DNA from: Phoronis australis
Taxonomy: Eukaryota; Phoronida; Phoronidae
Assembly: GCA_002633005.1 (NCBI GenBank)
Contig: NMRA01000010.1
Location: forward strand, 675,252-739,251
DNA length: 64,000 nucleotides
Reading direction: 5' to 3'
The position numbers and the translations under genes are program-made. Below the pieces are notes generated by a model. That model had not been told where the DNA came from, did no database searches, and saw nothing but the letters and a program-made list of their open reading frames with translations. Shown here piece after piece: positions 24,801-36,800 of this stretch; position 1 is the stretch's first letter; each line of letters begins with the position of its first letter.

Positions 24801-26607
24801 TCTTTTGTAGACGTTAAGCTAAAGAGCACTTAAAGTGCACCCCAGTACATGTATGAACAAAAATGCGATTGACTACCGGTTTCTGCTCTCCGGGTGTGGC
24901 TCCTGGTGACCTTATAAGGGGGCCAACAATTCAGCTAACTAACATATAAGAAGAACCTCCAAAGCTGTTTCCAAATGAGCAATCATGCGGCATTGAACAC
25001 CGAATAACCTTTGGCAGAAAAACTACACTCCGTCTGGAAAGGTCCCCCCAGAAACTCAAAGGGATCCCCGGAAGTTAAACGAGGGCGGAACATTCAAGGT
25101 ACCACAAAACAATTCCCTGATATAGAGCACATGACACTGATCACTAAATAGCCGTAAAAGACAAAATACACTCTGAGATGGGCCCGCCAGAAACATCCAA
25201 AAATGTCAATCACGGATACAGTTGTTTACATCTTGGTGTAACAAAATTTTTTTGACGGGTTACGTCATTACCTTTGATACAAAGCGGCACAGCTTTGCAA
25301 CAAAGACGGTAAGAGGCTAATTAAATCTGACACAAATTAAATGTCATTAAAGTTACACTTATCCTTGAGCAAACCGGTCAAATTAATTACCTTTGCTAAA
25401 ATCTGTCACTCAAACCTTATTCTGCTGCTAAATTTGTGCGTCGGCATTCAACGCAATGACATAGAGCGCCACCTATTGGCCAATATTATTTCTTCGATGA
25501 TTCTTCAATTAATTATCCTTCTTCCGCAAGGTTGCGTACAATTCACTACAAATTACCGGAATAAGTTTCACTTCGTCATTAAAAGTGTTGAGTATTTAAT
25601 TACCAGCAAAACGAATTTTTGAGCAAATTTTGCTTCGAGGAAGCTGTTTTCATCTCTCGAAATATATGTCGCAAAAATAGCAAATGACTGCTGCACTTGC
25701 CACAAGCGTATTGTTTTCAAATCGACAAGCGGCTTTTCAATAACGAAAGCCGAAGAATGACTTAAGATTAAATTATTTTCGACTTAAAGCCTTTTACGGA
25801 CAAGACGAGTGTTCGGTCGTTAGCTCTATTTGTCTAAATGCCACCCACAGAACGCTGTTGAAAACTAATGTTCAAGATACAGAAAAAAAACTGATTTAAA
25901 ATAACGTGGCACCCTGAGCACCGCATGACCACGACATAAAAACTGTATCTTGGAAAGGACTGACAAAATGGGAAATCCCACAAGGATCCCCCACGAGCTA
26001 GCTCAAATACTTGAGGTACGACTGTGGACAAGAAACTACGTGTACTTGTAAACGAATCAGTACATAGCACAAAATCTATTTGATTTCGGCCTGTCAGAAA
26101 CCATAAAAAAGAACTACAGTAACAAATATTTTCACTGTAAATGCGCTTAACTAAACGACATGGAACTACCAAATACCCGGCATGTCCGTATTTTAGAAGG
26201 TCTAGACTCATAGGCCAATAAAAGTTTTCTTTAGTGTGGGCAAAATGTTTAGGTGCTGAACTTAATCTACGAAGCCAATGTTGAGGTACGGATGTGAACG
26301 CTTCCTCCACCCGCTGAAGGGTAGTTGATACCCCCCGATTTAGGCAAGTTACCTCAGTTTTTTTACTGATTTTTTACTGACGACTGGCCATGCAAATTGC
26401 ATTTAAGAACAGAAGCACAGTATCTAATCGTGTTGCTCGCCTACCTCCGCACGTAATCCGGGGACAGAAGCAATAGTTTCGCAAAGAACTCTTGAATTCG
26501 TTTTAAAGCATGTTATGGTTAACAGGTCTTTCACAATATAACTAACAGCCGTCTTAAACAAGGATGAAATTCCTTGAACAGAAACTGTGAGCCCATGAAT
26601 ATACATA

Positions 26608-26652
26608 CGCACACACGCACGCACACATGCACACGCGCAAACACACACACAT
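26608..26652 (+). repeat. CA-rich microsatellite
   Basis: Imperfect ACAC/ACGC repeats. The antisense reading produces a Cys/Val/Arg-rich open frame that is a shadow, not a gene. Confidence 0.8.
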
Positions 26653-27066
26653 TCTGGATGATCACAGAAACGTGTTACATGCATGTACAAAAAACGTTGC
26701 CATAAATTTGTCATTGCATGACTGTTTTTGCTGGTGAAAATTCAACACTGACCGAGATTTCAGTAAAATATTAAAACTCCTCCCATGGAACTTTCAATGT
26801 CTCTTTCTTTTCCTCGAAACATTGAAGTCTCCAGTCTCTGTGCACTTGAGGTTCACCCAATGGAAACACAAAAATAAGATGAAATAATGATAGTACAAAG
26901 TATAGGCAAGAGGGTTGAGTTTGTCTCTAAACACTGGTGACATAACGCAGAGTGGAGACTCCACGATCAGCGTGATGCCGCTGTCTCCACTTTTACAACA
27001 GAAAACTTTGAAGTTGAGATGTGCAAATCACAAAAAATTACACGTATTTTGGAATAAGTTTTTTGA

Positions 27067-27235
27067 AACAAACTAAAGTTATTATAACTTAAGTTATCAT
27101 AAATTAAGTTTTTCAAAAACTTAAGTTCCAGAAACTTAATTTTTTGAAAAACTTAATTATTTTCATTACTTAAGTTTTTAGAACTTAAATTTTTGAAAAA
27201 CCTAAGTTTTGGAAAACTTAATTTATGAAAATTTT
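27067..27235 (+). repeat. Short-period A/T array built from AACTTAAGTT palindromes
   Basis: Repeated AACTTAAGTT, AAACTTAATTTTT and TTGAAAAACTTAA modules recur at a spacing of about 20 bases. The array lies some 400-500 bases upstream of the CLINT1 promoter region. It is a degenerate tandem repeat with strong local dyad symmetry. Confidence 0.65.
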
Positions 27236-27627
27236 GTTCCATTTTTTTTTGCTAAAAAATTTTTTTTTCAGGCAAAAAAATTAAGTCTTTCGCTGAAGTG
27301 CAAGGGCTCGTCAGTCAAAACTCCAAGTTCGGCGGCAGTCGCGGCTCCCATAGAACGGCCAGATGAATTACAAACCCCTACATCACGTTGACTAGTTGTT
27401 GACACCAGGTGAGTTATCACCGACTGTTCCTTGTGAGCAAATGGGAAAAATGACCATGCTCTACATTTTCGTGTAATAGAGTAGACACATTAGTGTCTCC
27501 AATTACAGGGACATCACCCAAGTCCGTAATCAATACCATTTGTAGAGGGAGTCCCCGTCTCCCCCTCTCGTTAACACTGCCGTCCAGTGACTCATAAGAA
27601 AGTTCTGACCTAGATATTACTTCCTAA

Positions 27628-27649
27628 TCACGTGACAATCGCCATCTTG
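27628..27649 (+). promoter_or_regulatory. Candidate CLINT1 promoter motifs: TCACGTGAC and CGCCATCTTG
   Basis: TCACGTGAC (27628-27636), a match to the E-box bound by USF and MiT/TFE factors, is followed four bases later by CGCCATCTTG (27640-27649), a match to the YY1 site usually found just downstream of transcription starts. They lie 120-145 bases before the start codon. No TATA box is seen. Motif inference only. Confidence 0.4.
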
Positions 27650-27771
27650 CATATTTGGATGGGGGAGTAGCGAATCAAGGTCTTCAAAAAGATCGTCCAT
27701 CATCTTTTTATTTTGGTTGTATTACGGACTTTCATCTTTGTATATGAAGTAAAAATACTTTACCTTCAATA

Positions 27772-27803
27772 ATGTGGAAGATAAGAGAAATTACCGACAA
27801 AGT
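27772..27803 (+). CDS. CLINT1: CLINT1 exon 1 (coding part)
   Basis: Encodes MWKIREITDKV with the last codon split (GT|C). It corresponds to MWKVRELVDKA of the vertebrate protein, the amphipathic start of ENTH. The donor GTAAGTA is at 27804. The exon is too short for ORF-based detection and was found by looking for the missing ENTH start. Confidence 0.88.
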
Positions 27804-30800
27804 GTAAGTAAATATTGTGTTTATTGTGAGGCCGGTTGTCCGTAGATTCGTAGCTTCCGGTTGAGCTTGTCAGTTATCTGTGACACGCAAGCGGAATGTA
27901 ATGCCCCCGAGAAGTTCAAATCGCAAACACCTTCCTCTTTCTTCTCATGATAGGGAAAGTTTCTGGATGTGTGATCTGTCTCGAACACAATCCCTTTACG
28001 CAGCCATTCTGGTCTTTGAAAACGGTTTAAAACTGAATTGGTAAAAAATCCAAGACCCAGATGGCGAATACTATTGGGGGCAAAATACACGTTCACAGGT
28101 TGGTGGGAGGGGCAGCACTGTTTTCCTTAATCCTGAAAGTGGTGAACGCACTATGGCTTGGACGTGGGTTAAACACATTTACAGACAGACATCAAACTCT
28201 TGACTCACACGAAAAATTTTAGTTCACTGTTCAGAACCAGGCCACAGTAGGATTAGAAGTCAGAAAATACGTGTGCGTGTGTTGGTTCATGTTGCTGATT
28301 TTGAGAACTGCGATTTTCAAAGAAATTTGTAATATACAACTTCACAGTTGTTTCAAATCATACCTGGATAATAATACAATCATTCCAGTTTCTGTTCGTA
28401 TTTCCTTCACAAGAATTTGCTATACAAACTAAAGGAATTAGTCATTAAAAAGACCACTTGCAAAAACGAAACTTCTTCGTCTGTTTCTGCTTCTGCCAGA
28501 ACAAAATATCAAAGTCTACGCTAGGTTTCAAATGAAATTAAAGTAAAGGATGGTCAGTAGGTTAACTTTTGAGATCTTTTTTCAAATCACGGCATAACTT
28601 TACAGTAAAGTTACTCAGTGATAAAACAGCGTCGGGAATAAGATGTTTACATTTCTGCATTCAGTACATAACTGACATTATACACAAGGGTTTTTTCTTG
28701 GGAAATTAGCACTGCATCATTCTTGTGCGTCGATACATCATTCGGCCTGATGGATGTTTTTTGAAAGGAACTTGTCAATTGTTTGATTTGCAAAAGTTGG
28801 AATAGTGGGCAATAGTCTGATATAACGTGCCTGTATTTTGAGAGCCAGTTTGATGCCTGTTATTTAGTTGAGAAAACTGGTTTTCAAAATTCGGGCACGC
28901 TATATCATACCATTTTGTGCGTACATATTGCGAATGTTTATTGCTTAGATTTATGTAGTTTGTTATTTATTTATTTATTCATTATTGCAATATTTACAAT
29001 AAGGGTAGCCCCACAAGTTCTAACTGCTTTCAATGGGGACATCTTCAGTCCTAGAATTTTAATGGGTGTTATTTTGCAATGTGTATTTTCTTCTATTTCA
29101 AATTGCGTACTGACCTACTCTAATACTAGTGTCAGTTAGAGTGTGCTGATTTAACTCTGCGTTGGCAACTAACCTGACTGTTCGGGTTACAGGAAATCCT
29201 TTGAATTTTCAGTCCGTATACTTCTATTTCAGAGATCATGGGTGACCAGTGCCACTCTCTGGCTCACACCTCAGTTATTAGGCTTGTCAGGGCTTTTTGA
29301 GTGTTGAAATGGCGGTTATTCAGAAATACATGATTTCTCAAAACAGGTTATAGATAGAACTGGACATGATCGCTGGGTGTACCGTTGACCAAAAAACATC
29401 TATTCGGCATCTATTTGAGAAAGATGAGTGAGGTCAATTTTATACTCCTATTTCACTCTTTTCACTCGAATTTTCGAGTGTTTACACGCTTTTGTCGAGG
29501 GTTGCAAATGATGTATTTTTCAAAAACTTGGTTAAAACCTCTGTTTACAAGGAGGCTATTGTCCAGAAAAAAGGACTATAAGGAGACTGTTTATTTGCTC
29601 TCCTCGCATAGGATAGTGTGCCTAACCACTCAGAGAATCTGCTCGCCAATCGCCACCTGGGCCACCAGCTAATCAAGCTCAACTCGCCCAGTGCTGTTTT
29701 AGTAACATTGGCAACTGAGGAAGTGGCTATGTATATCTTTGCTTCTTTTGCTTATAGCACCAATGTAGTAATGAACTACACTGAGGTGGAGACTAAGGTG
29801 CGAGAGGCAACCAACGATGAGGCGTGGGGTCCTACAGGTAAACTGATGCAGGAGATTGCCCAGTACACGTTCACCTACGAACACTTCCCTGAAGCAATGG
29901 GCATGTTATGGAAGCGCATGCTGACAGATTCTAATAAAAACTGGCGACGTACATACAAAGTGAGTTCTTGTGCATGTTACTAGGGTGACGTTAGCTTAGA
30001 GCAAGGAGGCAGTGTGGCCTGGAGGGATAAGTGTCCACTTCCTTTACTCAAGGCCGTGGGTTCGAGTCCCACTGGGGCACACTGATAGACCCTTGGGTCA
30101 GGTCTCTAGCTCCTCAGCTCACTTTTATCTACATACTAATAAAGCGTAAGATGATTTCAGGTGATGAGTTCAATGAGATCACCTGTACTGCCTACGCACC
30201 TCCTAGCAAAAAGACGCCATCCATCCAGGCATACTCAGGGATGTTGGCGTACATTTTCTTTGATTTTGCTGGCTTATCACTTTCAACTCTTGCCAGCAAG
30301 ATTTGTCAACCAAGAGTTACTGCTATAACTTGTAAAAAGCGTCTGCAAGTTGTGAAATCATGTGTACGATGAGTGCGACGGGGTGTGTATTTAATGGAGT
30401 TGGGGGTATTGGCGGACATCAGTCCTTTCAAAGTGGCTAAAGGATTTCAGATGGTTTAGACAATTTGGCTAATATATGAAAGAGTCTTAATTACAACATT
30501 TACAAGCCTAGCTATATATACTACCAGGTGTGTAAGCCATATGATTTGAAAATGGAATAGCTTAAGGCACTAATTGTGCCACAGGCAAATAAGACTTATG
30601 TTGAAATATTGGTAGTGGTGGATAAGCTTTTTAACTTGGTCTGCTTTCTGTGGTTCTTCACATTCATTTTCATTGTTTATTTAGCTCTGTTTGGAATACA
30701 GGGTAGGTTCTAAACAAAATTCAGTCACGGATTTAACAAGACATAGCTACTTCATTTCCTAGCTGTCTGTTTCAGTGAGCGTATTGAATTTAACTTGTTC

Positions 30801-33800
30801 TTGCACTCGTGTAAACAAATGTTCATTTCTAGCTTTGATGCAGTGTTATGTGAAAGTGAGATGTCATCTTCTATTCACAACCCAACACTGGTATCAATGA
30901 CGATATTGAATTGATCCAGGTCTATCCCCTGTGTAAACACGTGCTCATGAATTGCCACATCTGTTGGCGTTACACATGTCCTGTGGTCAATAACTTTGTC
31001 TGTTTCCAGGGCCTACTCCTGCTGAGTTACCTTATACGGAATGGCTCGGAAAGAGTGGTTACATCTGCGAGGGAGCATATATACGACATGAGAGCACTAG
31101 AAAACTATAAGTTCATCGATGAAAATGGAAAAGACCAGGGAACAAATGGTACCTCTTTGTCTTTTGGAATTTGAAGTCAAGCTTATTGTGTGGACAGGGC
31201 CCACCATGCCTTGATTTTGGGGGCCAATCATATGCCCTGTTTCCCGCTGAAAATATTTGAAGTTCAAGCAAAATTACCCTCATGGTTGGAGTCGCTCTCA
31301 AATCACATCAAGCCTTGGCTTAGCAGGTTTCATTAGGTGCCAAAATCTGCGCTTCACATGCCTACTAATGTTTTTAGCCTCCATGTGGACTAATGGAACT
31401 GGTGGTGGCCGGAGGATGGGAGGGGGTTTACCCCCAATCAAAAAGATTCCCCTTTCATTTTCCCCTCAGGTAAGCAAGAGGGTTGGCATTGGTGAATGAA
31501 TCTAAATCTGTCCAGAGTGGCTCTTCAACTGGTATATGTCTCTTCAGGGACAAGACAATCGTTTTGACTGTTTTTTACGTCTCTTGTGAACTCAGCTCTT
31601 GTGGATTTCGGTACTTTCAAGTGTGTTTGCGTTGCTGCACTAGCTAGTCACAGCACTTACTAACTAAATGCAAATATCCAGAAAATTAACTCTGACAATC
31701 TGTGTTGTAGTGCGCCATAAAGTCAAAGACATCCTTGACTTTATTCAAGACGACGAGAGGCTTAGGGACGAGAGGAAAAAGGCGAAGAAAAATAAAGACA
31801 AGTACATAGGCCTGGCCAGTGACACGGCGGGTTTCTCAAGGGGCTACAGTAAGTTGTCTTCTACGTAGCAGAATGCATAGATATTGATGAGGCTATTTTG
31901 GGTGATTGCCGTGTGTTGTGAAGAATTTTGGCAAAAAAATTCCCATTGGCCTCCCCAATTCCTGCATCCCTGATAGAGCTTTTCTTTTTTGTGGGTAGGA
32001 AAGCACACTGTATAATTGAAAACTAGGGTAGCTATTGAGCACAGTCGTAGTAAGGATGAACTATTTTTTTTATCGCGCCCCACTATGGTGTTCAAAATTT
32101 TTGATGTCTCCATTCCCTCTGTCTTTGCAACAGTAAAATCTTATTGTACGGGAATGATAAAATGTCAAACTAATCTCAGTGCAAGGCAGAATACAGCTGT
32201 TGGACATGTGTTCTGTGGGCACGCAGCGCTATGAGCAAATATTGCAGGATTGGACAGGGCTGTGCTATATTATGGGAAGTGTATTGATTGATGATTTGTG
32301 GACTCCCACACCTGACTATGCTGACCTTGACTGCGTCTAGAATACATACCAGTTCCATTGTTGGCCTGTATGTGTTTTTGCGTCATTTGAGTCAATTAAG
32401 CCACAAAAGATGCATAATGAGTTCATGAGGGCATCAGTGCCGACAAAATTTCGATATATTGTGAGAAATAAAAATTCTAAGAAGAGAGATCCTCTATTAT
32501 ATTTCTTGATCGTCTAGAGTGTTGTCCATGATTAACCTACTTTTTCCAGTCTGCCAAGGGCACCATTATGCACTAGGCTAATGATTTCTGTATTGTTTTC
32601 CCCAACTCCAAGAAATTGAAATGGAAATTTTTGGAAGTTGGATCCACTGGACCCACTATTTGGAAGTGTAAGGCAACCAAGGCCTTTTTGTGTTCAAGGA
32701 ACCTTGATTTAAAATGTGTCTGTTTTCCGTATCTGTCTTGTGTTACAAATGCCTTGTGAATGTCATTTATCCTTGAAGCTGTTCTCTTTATTCAACCAGC
32801 TTTTATAACGCAGTATGTTTGAATGCATTTTTAGTGTAGCTTTTGCATTTAGTTTACCCTGGTTAACATCATGGCTTCTAGCAGTTGCCGTAGGACCCTG
32901 TTTCAAAGTAGGCTGCTCTGTGCTTGTGGCATTTAGGTGATTGCTAATGAATTCAAAACAGGAGATGGCTTAAATGAGTTGTATATACCAAGGGGAAAGG
33001 TAATTTCCCTGCTGACATTTGTCGTGACTTGTGAATGTGATCTTGGCGATCTTTCCATTTTCACCGTGTTGCCATGTCGACTCCGTTGTGTATTGCAGCC
33101 TCCAGCTCCTCTTGGTCTTCAGACTATGGTAATGAGAAGCACCCCTTCCTCTTCACTACTGCTGACACCTGTTGATCATATTTCACCTTGTCCTTTCTAG
33201 TACACACTCGCTGCTTCGTTTCTCAAAGAATTGCTTCCTCAGCTGCACACTCACACAGATGCTCCTTTACACTAGTCTACAGTTAGAGTGTGTATTCACA
33301 CTGTCAGACCTGTGTTATCCAGTGTCCATCTCGTTTTCCTGTTTACGCTAATTGATCTCATCCTGGCTTAGTTTACTTTATAACAACAATTCGACTGTGT
33401 TTATTCTACCATTGTGTGCTTTGTTATCAACTTATGTGTGAACCTTGTGTATAGTGTAAAACATTACTTTTGACAGACAGTAGGTAATCTATATTACATG
33501 ATTCACACAAATTGGATGCAACCAAGCTTATTCCGTTGCAACATTGGTTATTTTTGAAGCCCTGACCATTCGAATCTTGCCACTAGACCTGACATGGTTC
33601 AGAGTTTGACTAGTGGTTCAATTCAAAACATGTTTAAAATTGTGTAGAGGTGGAAGCTTACCACACGTGGTAGTCTCATCTAGAGCGCCGCGTTCTCTAA
33701 GTTTGTAGCCTCTCACCTTCTTCATCTGTTCCAATCGGGCGTCGCTCTTATCAATCCCCTTAATCATGTGTTGTCCACTACTCTCAGGTGATCGCTATGA

Positions 33801-36800
33801 TGAGGAGCCGCGCTATCCCAAGCCTAGGCGACACCAGCTGGACGAGATCGACACGTTCGATGGGCAGAAGTCTGTGGCAGAGGAGGCCATTGATAAAGTG
33901 AAGGACTTCTGGAACCGACACAAACCCAGTGGACCTGGTGGTGGTGGTGGTAACACCAATGATTATGAGTAGGTGGCGCCGGTTGTGTTGGTACACGCAA
34001 TCGTGTTTAGTCTTCTCTACAACTGAAAACCCAAATATGTCAGAACACAAATGTGCTCGAACCACAGGGTGACCAATGTTCTCTGTAGTGCAAAAGTAGT
34101 TGATGTGTACACTTACATGCCTTGTTTTTTAAGGTTTTCAACAAGTCACATTTTGCCAAACGTCTACAAAACTATGGATTTTAATTTGGTAAAATTCAAT
34201 ATTTTCTGAAAATAGAAAGCATGTATAATTGGATTTTTGACTTCATACTGCAACCACTTGGGTCATGTGACCACATGTTTTTAGTAAATTTTAGCAAAGA
34301 AGAAAGCCACACTCATACAAAATAAAGGTGTCTTTAAGATGATCGAATTTTGCGTGACATAAATGTTTAAGATTGAATCTCAATAATGAGTAACCATTTT
34401 CTAAATTATGAGACATTCAAACGTGCTGGGGGCTATTGAATTGTTTCGCAACTGCTGACAAACAGGTAGCGACAAAAACCTATTAGTGGGAAACACTGTT
34501 ACTACAGTGCCATGCTGCAGTGTTTGTGAGTTGTGTAATCCTAGAAGTTTGTTTGCTTGTCTTTGCGCATTAAATTGAATGTTATCTCAGTTTCAATGGT
34601 TGGTCCTGTTCACCAAACTAGTGAACCGTAATTATGGATTGCTGTGATGTGTGGGTTAATGGAGTCGTGTTGTCACGTACCATTACTGGTCTTTGTCCCG
34701 CCAAAGCACAAAGAACTTTTAAGTGGCCAGTTGCTTCAGCATCCCTCCAAGTGGATTTAAGTGGACTTAAGTGCGTGCGTTTTCCGATTCTAGTTCTGAC
34801 AATGACTTTCACTTTATGGACGAAGACGTTCACCGGTCATCTAGTCGTGACTTTAGGGACGATGCCGATGACGACTACGAGTCCTACAAGGCGGAGAGAA
34901 GGCGGCATAAAAAGCTTGACATGGGAGCTGCAACTAATTATGGTAGATCACACGTAAGTGTTGCGTCGAACAAATCTCTTGACAATGTGCTGTAAATTGT
35001 AATTTTCATGCATTGGGGTGTTTTGTATTATCACTGGGGCTTGATCAACCTGAGGTTGTATGTTGATGTACATTTATATTTTGTGTTATTACATCCTGTT
35101 ACAAAATATTGTGTTGAACATTTATATATTGTTCTCTCGGTCTACAAATAATGTTTTTGCCTTGTAGACTCTATATATGCAGTTGTACTTGCACAGTCTT
35201 GAAATCAAATGAACAATTAAAACAGACGTGGTTGCAAGCATTGCATGTGATTGAAACCTCGATATTTCATTTTTATGTCTGACAGCAAGTCTTTTTGAAT
35301 ATATTTGGCAACATGTTTATCTGTATCTTGAAGAGAGGATTTGGAATTTTTCATTGACACTTGAAAGATACCAGGCAAAACAGTCTCTTCTTTTTTCAGT
35401 AAATTTGCTATTTTTAGGACCTATTCTCTTTTTATTAGAGCTCATGGGATATAAGATTCTTGAATAAGGGGAAGTTTCATTCTTTCCCTACATTGCATTT
35501 TATACTAATAAGTTAACTCATGGTTAACAATTAGGGTTTTGTGACTTGTAGAGTCGTAACTCTTCGGCAAGTAATCCCAGCGAATTCCATGATGCCTCAC
35601 CTCAGTCCAACAGGGGGCAGCGGGACAAGTTTGCTGCCGACTTTGGTGCTGCAAGTGCCAATGGAGATTTTGCCGACTTTGCCCAGGCGCGGGCATCAAG
35701 TAAATCATCGTCGCCCAATAAAACTGCAGGTAGTTTGTGGTTGTTTAGTTGGTTGTTGGCTACAAGTTAATAATTCAAGTCCTTCCTTAAAAAAGTGCTG
35801 GTGGCCTGATGTAATTTGCGGTGCACCAGACGTGCGCAGGCCTCATAGTTGGGCTCATTGCACCAAACACCTGAGCTAAAGCACGAGAGCCCATTATGGT
35901 TCTTTGTGAAGGAAGTTTACAAGTCTACCTGTCTCGTTTAACAAAACGGACGGACGTTTCCATTTGTTGCCGTGCACTATATGCTGTAGGCATGTAACAG
36001 TGCCATCCATGTATGGTTTGTTATCAATGGTTTGAGAGTTCTGTTTATATCCTGTGTAAACATGGAAGAGGTGCATTGGTGCTGGTGTTTTTTTATGTCA
36101 GATTTTCACGCTTTGAACACATCTTTATACTTCATCCTTTTCCTTCCAGATGGAGATTTTGCAGATTTTTCAAGTTTTCAATCTAGTACAACAGCTAGTC
36201 CACAAAAAAGGTAGGCACGTTTACACTGAGTTAATATGCTCTTAGTTGTAATGTAACTGAGCCCGTTATATGGTGTTGAATGTAATTGTTACTCAAGAGC
36301 TTGACGTTGTTTTGACGTGATAAACTCTCAAAAACCGTGACATTTTCTTTAACATTGAACTTGCCCTTCTATGAAAGTAGCCAAAGATGTGCAAAAATTT
36401 ATATCAAGGCTTAGAATTTTCGTCTTCTAAGAGGATTTCATCTTTTTTTGGTTTTGACTTTCTTTTTATGATTTCAAGTTTCCCCTTTTTTTCTCTTTTT
36501 TATCATTATTTTGACTTTATTCATGCAAAAACGTTTATTTCACTTAAAATTTAATACACAAAAATATTTGCATCACAAGTCTATTTGTGGAATGATACAT
36601 AGCCTGAAATATTTTCCTCATTGGTCATTCCAAGCCCTGTTATATGATAAACTTGAATGCCAGGAAACTGACTGGTTTAATAGTTTGTCATTCATGTAAC
36701 TACAGCACAGGACAAAAAATAAACAACATATTTTTTCCCCTGTCATGAAGGCTAATTAACTTATCGCAAGCTCCGCCCCCTTCTGAAATGACGACAAACA

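Larger units (their letters stand above)
16500..27600. other. Intergenic region between PPP1R3 and CLINT1
   Basis: No gene recognised. The longest frames (121 codons at 22460-22825 plus, 158 codons at 25834-26310 minus) have no family signature, no splice context and a composition compatible with chance. The region holds a long hairpin (19.2 kb), a second smaller hairpin (19.4 kb), TIR elements (21.2 and 21.8 kb), a CA-rich microsatellite (26.6 kb) and a short-period A/T array (27.1 kb). Confidence 0.6.

Noticed and set aside
25834-26310. 158-codon open frame on the minus strand
   Set aside because: The length is within chance for a 64-kb AT-rich window. It has no recognisable domain and a composition rich in Phe, Ser and Cys typical of random AT-rich translation.
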